From NCBI GenBank assembly GCA_027449525.1, contig DAIDLK010000075.1, forward strand, positions 1 to 5,535: 5,535 nucleotides of DNA. Direction: 5' to 3'. The first letter of the stretch is position 1. The number at the start of each line of letters is the position of its first letter. The DNA comes from Legionellaceae bacterium. GTDB lineage: Bacteria; Pseudomonadota; Gammaproteobacteria; Legionellales; Legionellaceae. The position numbers were made by a program, and so were the translations under genes. A model generated the notes under the pieces. It was not told the origin of the DNA and made no database searches. It worked only from the letters and a program-made list of their open reading frames with translations. Of the stretch, positions 1 through 5,534 are shown one piece after another.

Positions 1-981
1 GCTGATGCCGCTTATGCGACGATTTTTCCTCTATTGCAAACCCTGCATGCATTGTACCAGCTCCTCTCCGCAACGCGTAAAGCACGGGGAGCGATGGATT
101 TTGATTCTACTGAAACCCGTATTGTTTTTGATGCACAACGTAAAATAGAGCGCATTGTTCCCACGATTCGCAATGACGCACACCGCCTAATAGAAGAATG
201 CATGTTAGCAGCTAACGTTGCCACCGCCAAGTTTTTGCATAAAACACGTATTCCTACCCTGTATCGAGTGCATGCGCCGCCAGAGCCGGAAAAAGTGATG
301 GCACTACGGCAATTTCTGGGTGAACTCGGCTTTTCTTTAGCGGGCAAAGATAAACCAACGCCCAAAGATTTTCAAAAAACGTTGGCATCACTGGTGGGAA
401 AACCCGAAAAACATTTGGTAGAAACCGTGATGTTGCGCTCACTGAAGCAGGCACAATACATAGAACGTAACGAGGGGCATTTTGGTCTAGCTTATTCCGC
501 TTACACACATTTCACCTCGCCAATTCGCCGGTATCCGGACTTACTCATTCATCGCGCTATTGGGCATATTTTAGACCACGGTTCAGCTCATGCGTTCATC
601 TACACCCAACAAGACATGAGTCGCTTAGGAAAACATTGCTCTTTTACGGAGCGACGCGCCGACGAAGCCACGCGTGAAGTGGTTTCCTGGCTAAAATGTG
701 AATACATGCGCGATAAACTGGGCCAGGTATTCAGTGGCCGCATATCGTCTGTCACCAGCTTTGGTATTTTTGTTGAATTAGACGACATCTACGTTGAAGG
801 GCTAGTGCACGTTACTTCATTAAAAAATGACTACTACACGTTTGATGCGATGAAGCACCGCTTACTTGGTGAGCGGTCCAAGCAAACCTATCGTTTGGGC
901 GATCGAATGACCGTTTTAGTTGCACGGGTTGATTTAGATGAGCGCAAAATTGATTTCGAACCCGCAGATAATCCAACATGA
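1..981 (+). CDS. rnr: Ribonuclease R, C-terminal part (5' end outside window)
   Basis: 3'-to-5' processive exoribonuclease of the RNase II/RNB family, which degrades structured RNA and takes part in rRNA and mRNA quality control in the cytoplasm. The reading frame is open from base 1, so the start, the cold-shock domains and the catalytic Asp cluster lie upstream. The 326 residues visible align closely with the E. coli protein from about its residue 390 onward: the RNB core (IEECMLAAN near 62-70), the RNB signature at window residues 160-185 (HFGL, then THFTSPIRRYPD, with the conserved Arg after SPI), the RRADEATREV block, and an S1 RNA-binding domain from about residue 241 to 319. The protein stops seven residues after the S1 motif ERKIDF, so the Lys-rich tail of about 80-90 residues found in E. 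coli RNase R is missing. The last bases overlap the start of rlmB, as expected of the conserved rnr-rlmB operon. Confidence 0.97.
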   Translation, partial: ADAAYATIFPLLQTLHALYQLLSATRKARGAMDFDSTETRIVFDAQRKIERIVPTIRNDAHRLIEECMLAANVATAKFLHKTRIPTLYRVHAPPEPEKVMALRQFLGELGFSLAGKDKPTPKDFQKTLASLVGKPEKHLVETVMLRSLKQAQYIERNEGHFGLAYSAYTHFTSPIRRYPDLLIHRAIGHILDHGSAHAFIYTQQDMSRLGKHCSFTERRADEATREVVSWLKCEYMRDKLGQVFSGRISSVTSFGIFVELDDIYVEGLVHVTSLKNDYYTFDAMKHRLLGERSKQTYRLGDRMTVLVARVDLDERKIDFEPADNPT

Positions 982-1745
982 TGCGTAACGCGACATCAAT
1001 ACATTTTGTTTACGGCCACCACGCAGTTCACGCTGCCCTTCAACAATCCCGGCGGACAGTGCATAGCCTCTACCTCAACCAATCGAGAACGGATCAACGC
1101 ATCGAGGCCCTCATCGATCTGGCAAACCATCAACAAATTCCCCTGCACTATTTAGCCGCCAGTAGCATGAAACAACGCTTTCCTGATCTGAATCATCAAG
1201 GGGTGGTAGCCGCCGTTGGGCCACCCCCAGTATACACTGAAACCAACTTGGTTGAGCTCATCTCAGCCAATGCTCCAGCTTGCCTGTTAATTTTAGATGG
1301 CATTACTGATCCACATAATTTGGGCGCCTGCTTACGCAGCGCGGATGCCGCCGGAGTCTGCTGCGTCATTACACCAAAAGACAACAGTGCTCGCGTTACT
1401 CCGGTAGTTAGTAAAGTGGCTTCAGGAGCGGTCGAATTTGTTCCGCTCATTCAAGTAACCAATCTTGCTCGCACCATGGATAAACTCAAACAGGCCGGCG
1501 TTTGGTTATTTGGCGCCGCGGGGGAGGCCGAAAAAACCCTTTACCACATGGATTTAACGGGACCAATTGCATTGGTGTTAGGTTCCGAAGGCAGTGGGCT
1601 TCGGCGCCTAACGCGCGATCACTGTGATGAACTGTTCTCGTTACCAATGCACGGCAGCGTGGCAAGCTTAAACGTATCAGTTGCTACCGGAATTTGCCTC
1701 TATGAGACCATTCGGCAGCGTCACTTCCTTAGCACATCGTGCTGA
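978..1745 (+). CDS. rlmB: 23S rRNA (guanosine-2'-O-)-methyltransferase RlmB
   Basis: SPOUT-class (TrmH family) methyltransferase that uses S-adenosylmethionine to 2'-O-methylate G2251 in the peptidyl-transferase P loop of 23S rRNA. The 255-residue product compares with 243 in E. coli. An N-terminal substrate-binding domain (VYGHHAVHAAL at 11-21, NHQGVVAAV at 72-80) precedes the knotted catalytic domain: motif 1 with N114 and R120 in DPHNLGACLRSADAAG, motif 2 GSEGSG at 202-207 with E204, and motif 3 SLNVSVATG at 230-238. The start is ATG 978, which overlaps the rnr stop as ATGA, or the adjacent ATG 981. There is no good Shine-Dalgarno, so translation is probably coupled to rnr. The last 25 bases overlap the 3' end of the convergent sodB. 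The extra C-terminal residues (HFLSTSC) lie in that overlap. Confidence 0.96.
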   Translation: MMRNATSIHFVYGHHAVHAALQQSRRTVHSLYLNQSRTDQRIEALIDLANHQQIPLHYLAASSMKQRFPDLNHQGVVAAVGPPPVYTETNLVELISANAPACLLILDGITDPHNLGACLRSADAAGVCCVITPKDNSARVTPVVSKVASGAVEFVPLIQVTNLARTMDKLKQAGVWLFGAAGEAEKTLYHMDLTGPIALVLGSEGSGLRRLTRDHCDELFSLPMHGSVASLNVSVATGICLYETIRQRHFLSTSC

Positions 1746-2314
1746 TTGTCCGCCACAAATTTCCAATTCACTAACGACCAAAAAGCGGTTAAGTAATCAG
1801 GGCGTCGATTACGGTAATCGATATAATAAGCATGTTCCCATACATCACAGGTTAATAGTGCAGTTTCACCAAGGGCTAACGGCGTGCCTGCATTGCTGGT
1901 GCTGATAATTTTTAATTTCTTTTCTTCATCTTGAACTAACCATGCCCAACCTGATCCGAAGGTGGTTAGGGCAGTGTGCGTAAATTGCTCTTTAAATTTT
2001 TCCACCGAACCAAACGCCTGGTTCAGTGCATCCAGTAAAGCACCGGTTGGTTTTCCACCACCCTGTGGGCTGAGGCAATGCCAATAAAACGTATGGTTCC
2101 ATACCTGAGCGGCATTATTAAACACACCGGCAGATGATTTTTTAATGATCTCTTCCAACGGCATGTCAGCAAACTCAGTACCAACAATCAGTTTATTCAA
2201 GTTATCAACATAGGCTTTATGGTGCTTTTCATAATGATAGCTTAACGTTTCTCTCGAAATATGTGGACTTAGTGCGTCCATCGCATAAGGCAAAGGGGGT
2301 AGCGTAATGCTCAT
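1721..2314 (-). CDS. sodB: Superoxide dismutase [Fe]
   Basis: Cytoplasmic iron superoxide dismutase, converting superoxide to hydrogen peroxide and oxygen; the peroxide is a substrate for the peroxiredoxin encoded nearby. The 197-residue product is close to the 193 of E. coli SodB and collinear with it. All four metal ligands sit at the E. coli positions: H27, H74, D157 and H161 (in DVWEHAYYIDYRN). The iron rather than manganese type is indicated by Q70 in NNAAQVWNH and by NAGTP at 141-145, where Mn enzymes carry the active-site Gln. There is no signal peptide. I chose ATG 2314 because GGAG (2321-2324 on the complement) lies six bases upstream and the product then begins like E. coli SodB (MSITLPPLPYA). 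A TTG six codons earlier is unlikely. The 3' end overlaps rlmB by 25 bp on the opposite strand. sodB is divergent from pyrC. Confidence 0.98.
   Translation of the reverse strand: MSITLPPLPYAMDALSPHISRETLSYHYEKHHKAYVDNLNKLIVGTEFADMPLEEIIKKSSAGVFNNAAQVWNHTFYWHCLSPQGGGKPTGALLDALNQAFGSVEKFKEQFTHTALTTFGSGWAWLVQDEEKKLKIISTSNAGTPLALGETALLTCDVWEHAYYIDYRNRRPDYLTAFWSLVNWKFVADNQHDVLRK
1731..1743. other. Small hairpin inside the rlmB/sodB 3' overlap
   Basis: AGCAC-ATC-GTGCT is a perfect 5-bp stem with a 3-base loop, wholly inside the convergent overlap and touching the rlmB stop codon. Neither strand has a T tract after it, so it is not a standard intrinsic terminator. It could mark or protect the 3' ends of both transcripts, or be chance, since it also encodes the last RlmB residues. 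Confidence 0.3.
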
Positions 2315-2320
2315 AACCAT

Positions 2321-2324
2321 CTCC
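2321..2324 (-). promoter_or_regulatory. sodB ribosome binding site
   Basis: GGAG on the minus strand, six bases before ATG 2314. It decides the sodB start: it lies downstream of the TTG at 2332 and directly abuts the ATG at 2320, so neither of those can use it. Confidence 0.75.
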
Positions 2325-2344
2325 GTTAACAATAAATAGTGCCT

Positions 2345-2374
2345 AGTCTAACAGGCCTGAGCGTATTTTAACAA
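2345..2374 (-). promoter_or_regulatory. Candidate sodB promoter(s)
   Basis: Two overlapping sigma70-like options are visible on the minus strand. One has TTGTTA (2374-2369), an 18-base spacer and TAGACT (2350-2345) preceded by TGT, giving a leader of about 25 bases. The other uses TAAAAT (2370-2365), also preceded by TGT as an extended -10 but with no good -35, giving a leader of about 45 bases. I cannot tell which is used. I saw no convincing Fur box. Confidence 0.4.
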
Positions 2375-2399
2375 ATCAAAACGATCCGCGGTTGTGATT
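2374..2399. promoter_or_regulatory. Inverted repeat between sodB and pyrC promoters (candidate operator)
   Basis: AATCAAAAC (2374-2382) and GTTGTGATT (2391-2399) are 9-base arms with one mismatch, separated by 8 bases (gatccgcg). The centre-to-centre spacing of 17 bases suits a dimeric helix-turn-helix protein. The site touches the candidate sodB -35 and lies just upstream of the pyrC promoter, so one protein could affect both genes. No regulator is identified. Confidence 0.35.
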
Positions 2400-2405
2400 A
2401 AAATC

Positions 2406-2434
2406 TTTTCCCATCAAACGACTTTTGCTATGAT
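2406..2434 (+). promoter_or_regulatory. Candidate pyrC promoter (extended -10)
   Basis: TGCTATGAT at 2426-2434 is an extended -10 (TGn followed by TATGAT, 5 of 6 consensus). A weak -35, TTTTCC (2406-2411), lies 17 bases upstream. Transcription would begin near 2441, leaving a leader of about 50 bases before the pyrC ATG. Confidence 0.5.
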
Positions 2435-2450
2435 GCTGTTGCAGACAATC

Positions 2451-2482
2451 GCCGGAACTATTCCTGGCTTGTGTTAAAGGAA
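2451..2482 (+). promoter_or_regulatory. pyrC leader with alternative hairpins and the Shine-Dalgarno
   Basis: TTCCT (2461-2465) can pair in two mutually exclusive ways. Upstream, GCCGGAA (2451-2457) pairs with TTCC and GGC in 2461-2468, with one bulged T and a 3-base loop. Downstream, TTCCT pairs perfectly with AGGAA (2478-2482), which contains the core of the ribosome binding site AAAGGA (2476-2481). The second fold would hide the site. Enteric pyrC is known to be controlled by a leader hairpin that covers its ribosome binding site, so this is plausible here, but only the complementarity is visible. Confidence 0.35.
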
Positions 2483-2491
2483 CCGCAGGTG

Positions 2492-3526
2492 ATGAGAATA
2501 GTTTCTATTCGCCAACCAGACGACTGGCATGTGCATTTTCGAGACGATGAAGTACTATTCAATACCGTGCCAGCGACGGCAATGCATTTTGGCCGTGCCT
2601 TGATCATGCCCAACTTAACACCTCCCCTTACCACGCTGAAAGCATTGATCAGCTATCGAGAGCGCATTTTACGTGCGGCTACGGTCTACCCAAGCTTTAC
2701 CCCCTACATGACCCTCTACCTAAACGAAACCGTTAGCGTCGATACGTTAGTGGCCGCCAGCAAAACACCCTATGTCCTTGGAGCAAAACTCTATCCACGT
2801 GGCGCCACCACCCATTCCGAGCAAGGTCCCCAATCAATCCAAGCGCTGTATCCTGCATTTGCTTGTATGCAAGAAAACGGGCTTACTTTGCAAATTCACG
2901 GCGAAACAGTGCACGGCGATATCTTCGAGCGCGAAGCAAAGTTTATTGAACAAGAATTAAAACCATTACGGCAAAATTTCCCACGACTCAAACTAGTCCT
3001 TGAACATATCTCCACAAAAGAAGCCGTAGAATTTATTCAAAACACACCCGATCATGTTGCCGCTACGATTACTCCTCATCACTTGCTTTATAACCGCAAT
3101 CAACTATTAAGTGGTGGAATAAAACCACATTATTACTGCTTGCCGATCTTAAAACATGCTCGCCATCAACACGCCCTCATCCAAGCCGCCACTTCAGGTA
3201 ATCCAAAATTTTTTGCGGGAACTGACAGCGCACCTCACACCAAAGCACAAAAAGAACACGCATGCGGGTGTGCTGGTATTTTTTCCGCACCGTATGCCGT
3301 GGCATTGTACGCCGAGGTATTTGCCGCACAACATAGCCTCGATAAATTAGACGATTTTATGTCCGTATTTGGTGCCGATTTTTATCAATTACCCTATGCT
3401 ACAGGACGCATTGAGCTACAAAAGACACGCCAACGCATTCCTAAAACGCTTGCTTTTGGTAAGGCAAGTGTTGTTCCTATTGCGGCCGACAGCTGGCTTG
3501 AGTGGAGTGTACATGTACCCGAGTAA
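2492..3526 (+). CDS. pyrC: Dihydroorotase, class II
   Basis: Zinc amidohydrolase that reversibly cyclises N-carbamoyl-L-aspartate to dihydroorotate, the third step of de novo pyrimidine synthesis, in the cytoplasm. The 344-residue product compares with 348 in E. coli and is collinear with it. Metal ligands are all visible: H13 and H15 in DDWHVHFRD, the carboxylated lysine K99 in GAKLYP, H136 in IHGE, H172 in EHIS, and D245 in GTDSAPH. The mobile substrate loop with two threonines (GATTHS, T106-T107) and the CGCAG element (258-262) are present. I chose ATG 2492 because the product then starts at the family's RQPDDWH region, with AAAGGA at 2476-2481 upstream; GTG 2489 is a possible alternative. 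The gene is divergent from sodB. Its last 14 bases overlap the likely start of rnt, an order also known in pseudomonads. Confidence 0.97.
   Translation: MRIVSIRQPDDWHVHFRDDEVLFNTVPATAMHFGRALIMPNLTPPLTTLKALISYRERILRAATVYPSFTPYMTLYLNETVSVDTLVAASKTPYVLGAKLYPRGATTHSEQGPQSIQALYPAFACMQENGLTLQIHGETVHGDIFEREAKFIEQELKPLRQNFPRLKLVLEHISTKEAVEFIQNTPDHVAATITPHHLLYNRNQLLSGGIKPHYYCLPILKHARHQHALIQAATSGNPKFFAGTDSAPHTKAQKEHACGCAGIFSAPYAVALYAEVFAAQHSLDKLDDFMSVFGADFYQLPYATGRIELQKTRQRIPKTLAFGKASVVPIAADSWLEWSVHVPE
3504..3507 (+). promoter_or_regulatory. Ribosome binding site supporting the upstream rnt start
   Basis: GGAG inside the end of pyrC, five bases before ATG 3513. A competing weaker signal, AGG at 3536-3538, lies seven bases before ATG 3546. 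The stronger match and the family length favour 3513. Confidence 0.5.
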
Positions 3527-4145
3527 TACCCTGTTAGGTAACCGCATGAGCAATCGTTTTCGGGGTTTTTTGCCGGTGGTTATCGACATTGAAACCGCCG
3601 GTCTTGAACCCCAAAAACATGCTTTACTGGAAATTAGCGCTGTATTAATCAATTTAAACAGCTCAGGACAATTCACCCCGGCACAAAGCTACGTAGAACA
3701 TATTCATCCATTTGATGGCGCAGAGCTGGACCCGGCGTCATTGGCATTTAATCAAATCGACCCGTTCCAACCCTTGCGTTTTGCTGTCGATGAGCAGACT
3801 GCTTTAGAGCGTCTTTTTTCGCCTATCCGTACAGCACTAGCTGATAACAACTGTCAACGTGCGGTACTAGTTGGACACAATGCTTGGTTTGATTTGCTAT
3901 TCATGAATGAAGCCATCAAGCGCACCGGAATCAAATCACCCTTTCACGCGTTTACTTGCTTTGATACAGCAACTCTTTCAGGCTTTATTTATGGACAAAC
4001 GGTACTAGCCAAAGCGGCAAAAATGGCGGGCCTTACCTTTGATTTAAAGGAAGCCCATTCAGCATTGTACGACGCAGAAAAAACGGCAGAATTATTCTGC
4101 GTCATGTTAAATACTTGGACTGCTAAAGCGCCTCAGAGTGAGTAG
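3513..4145 (+). CDS. rnt: Ribonuclease T
   Basis: DEDDh-family 3'-to-5' exoribonuclease that trims the 3' ends of tRNA (CCA end turnover), 5S and 23S rRNA and other small RNAs; it works as a dimer. All five catalytic residues are present: D25 and E27 in VVIDIETAG, D127 in GHNAWFD, and H182 and D187 in HSALYD. The RNA-binding arginines of the RFRGF segment are R15 and R17. The 210-residue product compares with 215 in E. coli, and with this start the catalytic residues fall within two positions of the E. coli numbering. ATG 3546 (199 residues, also with all motifs) is the alternative. Two nucleobase-stacking positions differ from E. coli: F29 is Leu (L31) and E73 is Ala (A75), while F77 and F124 are kept (F79, F126). 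The gene overlaps pyrC by 14 bp and overlaps the convergent peroxiredoxin gene by 23 bp at its 3' end. Confidence 0.95.
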   Translation: MYPSNTLLGNRMSNRFRGFLPVVIDIETAGLEPQKHALLEISAVLINLNSSGQFTPAQSYVEHIHPFDGAELDPASLAFNQIDPFQPLRFAVDEQTALERLFSPIRTALADNNCQRAVLVGHNAWFDLLFMNEAIKRTGIKSPFHAFTCFDTATLSGFIYGQTVLAKAAKMAGLTFDLKEAHSALYDAEKTAELFCVMLNTWTAKAPQSE

Positions 4146-4731
4146 CTAAGTACTGCGCGACTCCCTGCGGAGAAGCTGTCATTCCAGCCTGTCCCTTCTG
4201 CCAACCGGCTGGACATACTTCGCCCTCTGTATCAAAAAACTGCAGGGCGTCCACTAGACGCAACAGCTCGTCAATGTTACGTCCTATTGGCAAATCGTTA
4301 ACGACCTGAGAGCGAACAATGCCATGTTGGTCAAGAATAAATGCTGCGCGCATCGCAACCCCTGCCGCTGGATGTTCAACCCCATAAGCGCGACAAATAG
4401 CGTGCATCATGTCAGAGACCAGCGTATAACGCACCTGACCAATTCCGCCGGCTGTAACCGGCGTATTACGGTAGGCATTATGCGTATAATGCGAGTCAAT
4501 TGACACAGCAACCACTTCGACCCCTCGTTCAATGAATGCATTAATTCGATTATCAAGGGCAATTAACTCCGAAGGACAAACAAACGTAAAATCCAACGGA
4601 TAAAAGAATACCAACGCATATTTGCCTTCAATGTGTTGATAAAGACGGTATTTATCGACTATTTCACCATTCGCTAACACGGCCGGCATTTCAAAATCAG
4701 GTCCTTTTTGTCCTACTAGTACACCACTCAT
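4123..4731 (-). CDS. Typical 2-Cys peroxiredoxin (AhpC/Prx1 family)
   Basis: Thiol peroxidase that reduces hydrogen peroxide, organic peroxides and probably peroxynitrite in the cytoplasm. The 202 residues show the peroxidatic site FYPLDFTFVCPSE with P45, T49 and C52, the supporting R128 (AMRAAF), and the resolving cysteine C173 in EVCPAGW, so it is a dimeric 2-Cys enzyme. GGIG is present at 95-98. The C-terminus (YLATHSEAL) has no YF motif, so strong sensitivity to overoxidation is not expected. It resembles the peroxiredoxin encoded next to rnt in pseudomonads more than E. coli AhpC, so I give no symbol. No ahpF-like reductase gene is visible. The start overlaps the grxD stop as ATGA (4731-4728), and AGGAG (4742-4738) lies six bases before the ATG. 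Its stop lies inside rnt, a 23-bp convergent overlap. Confidence 0.95.
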   Translation of the reverse strand: MSGVLVGQKGPDFEMPAVLANGEIVDKYRLYQHIEGKYALVFFYPLDFTFVCPSELIALDNRINAFIERGVEVVAVSIDSHYTHNAYRNTPVTAGGIGQVRYTLVSDMMHAICRAYGVEHPAAGVAMRAAFILDQHGIVRSQVVNDLPIGRNIDELLRLVDALQFFDTEGEVCPAGWQKGQAGMTASPQGVAQYLATHSEAL

Positions 4732-5051
4732 ACGTCTCTCCTACTGGCTTGCAATAAAGAAGCTAGCTCACCACGTTCATACAATTCAGCAATAATATCT
4801 GAACCACCCACTAATTCACCATGAACATACAATTGAGGGAAGGTTGGCCAATTGGATACTTGCGGCAAGGTTTGTCGAATATCCGGGTTAGCCAACACAT
4901 CAACTGAAGCAAAATTTACTCCGCAGGCATCGATGCATTGCACCGCACGCGCAGAAAAGCCACATTGAGGTAATTTTGGGCTACCTTTCATGTACAATAA
5001 AACGGGGTTATCTGCTAATTGTTGTTTAATTTTAGTCACCGTATCCATCAT
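4728..5051 (-). CDS. grxD: Monothiol glutaredoxin, CGFS type (Grx4/GrxD)
   Basis: Cytoplasmic monothiol glutaredoxin that binds a glutathione-ligated [2Fe-2S] cluster as a dimer and passes clusters to client proteins, often with BolA. The 107 residues contain the active site CGFS (C30-S33) preceded by the glutathione-binding K22 (YMKGSP), then WPTFPQLYV (68-76) with the cis-proline, and GGSD at 82-85 (GGCD in E. coli). It is slightly shorter than E. coli GrxD (115) because it lacks the acidic tail. Two further cysteines, C39 and C43, follow the active site; E. coli has only the second. The start is one of two adjacent ATGs, 5051 or 5048: AAGG lies four bases before the first and seven before the second, so MDTV may be the true N-terminus. 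The gene is first in a two-gene operon with the peroxiredoxin and diverges from ihfB. Confidence 0.96.
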   Translation of the reverse strand: MMDTVTKIKQQLADNPVLLYMKGSPKLPQCGFSARAVQCIDACGVNFASVDVLANPDIRQTLPQVSNWPTFPQLYVHGELVGGSDIIAELYERGELASLLQASRRDV

Positions 5052-5081
5052 TAAACCTTAGTGATAGCAATCTCGGTGCAC

Positions 5082-5110
5082 ATTATGTCGAAAATAGACT
5101 AAGCATGCAA
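5082..5110 (-). promoter_or_regulatory. Candidate grxD-peroxiredoxin promoter
   Basis: On the minus strand TTGCAT (5110-5105), a 17-base spacer and CATAAT (5087-5082) form a sigma70-like promoter with a good -10 and a weak -35. Transcription would begin near 5075, giving a leader of about 25 bases. Confidence 0.45.
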
Positions 5111-5121
5111 GCAAGAAAGTA

Positions 5122-5149
5122 TTGAATATTTTATTTTCAAGCCTATACT
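5122..5149 (+). promoter_or_regulatory. Candidate ihfB promoter
   Basis: TTGAAT (5122-5127), a 16-base A/T-rich spacer and TATACT (5144-5149, 5 of 6) give a start near 5156 and a leader of about 40 bases. The -35 and spacer coincide with an inverted repeat, TTGAA (5122-5126) and TTCAA (5136-5140), a possible but unproven binding site. Confidence 0.5.
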
Positions 5150-5194
5150 TAAAGGTAAACTAAGAATAACGGCAAGCAACGCACGTGAGGATGT

Positions 5195-5503
5195 ATGATT
5201 AAATCAGAACTTATCGATAAACTTGCCGCACAGCTCACGCATCTACCCGAACAAGACATTACACAGGGTATTAACGAAATTCTTGCGCTCATGACCAATG
5301 CATTGATCGAGGGCCGCCGCATTGAAATACGTGGTTTTGGCAGTTTTTCCCTACACAATCGCGGACCACGGCATGCGCACAATCCAAAAACAGGTGAAAA
5401 AATCACCACTAAACCCAAACGATCGCCCCACTTTAAACCAGGAAAAGAGCTCCGCCAACGCGTGGATAATTCACGCCTCACTTGCCCTCTTGAGTTGCAT
5501 TAA
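5195..5503 (+). CDS. ihfB: Integration host factor subunit beta
   Basis: DNA-bending nucleoid protein of the HU/IHF family; with IhfA it forms the IHF heterodimer that makes sharp bends at specific sites in recombination, replication and transcription. Assignment to beta rather than HU or alpha rests on MIKSELIDKLA at the start and the run IEIRGFGSFSLH (43-54), including E44 and R46, which in E. coli IHF beta contribute to recognition of the site's TTR element. The intercalating proline is P64 in HNPKTGEK, followed by PHFKPGKELR (78-87). The 102 residues exceed the 94 of E. coli because of a C-terminal extension (DNSRLTCPLELH). ATG 5195 has GAGG four bases upstream. In many gammaproteobacteria ihfB follows rpsA; here it has a candidate promoter of its own and is divergent from grxD. 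Confidence 0.96.
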   Translation: MIKSELIDKLAAQLTHLPEQDITQGINEILALMTNALIEGRRIEIRGFGSFSLHNRGPRHAHNPKTGEKITTKPKRSPHFKPGKELRQRVDNSRLTCPLELH

Positions 5504-5534
5504 GTTCGCGGTAAAGTAACCCCGGTTTGGCCTT
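5478..5534 (-). other. Possible 3' end of a convergent minus-strand gene at the window edge
   Basis: One minus-strand frame is open from the edge to a TGA at 5480-5478, reading KAKPGLLYRELNATQEGK. If real it would overlap the end of ihfB by 26 bp, matching the other two convergent gene pairs here. The other two minus frames are also open over this short stretch, and I do not recognise the peptide. No terminator or other feature is visible in 5504-5535. Confidence 0.2.

Noticed and set aside
12..365. 117-codon minus-strand open frame opposite rnr
   Set aside because: Lies wholly within strongly conserved RNase R coding sequence; its translation resembles no family and no ribosome binding site is visible.
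2315..2332. Upstream TTG start for sodB adding six residues
   Set aside because: The GGAG lies downstream of it and is placed correctly for ATG 2314, where the conserved SodB N-terminus begins.
2471..2491. GTG 2471 as pyrC start
   Set aside because: The best Shine-Dalgarno lies after it, and the added residues do not match the family.
2315..2491. Fur box controlling sodB
   Set aside because: No stretch resembling GATAATGATAATCATTATC was found on either strand of the sodB-pyrC gap.
3369..3512. Long upstream extension of rnt inside pyrC
   Set aside because: The reading is only the out-of-frame shadow of pyrC; RNase T homology starts after 3513.
3509..3518. Perfect palindrome GTACATGTAC around the rnt start
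   Set aside because: Short and without a loop; it encodes PyrC residues in frame and is likely chance.
4184..4212. CCAGCC / GGCTGG inverted repeat as a terminator
   Set aside because: Inside peroxiredoxin coding sequence (around the resolving Cys region), with a 17-base loop and no T tract on either strand.
5191..5202. ATG four bases before the ihfB start, opening a three-codon frame
   Set aside because: It directly abuts the GAGG, which leaves no room for initiation; no sign of a leader peptide.
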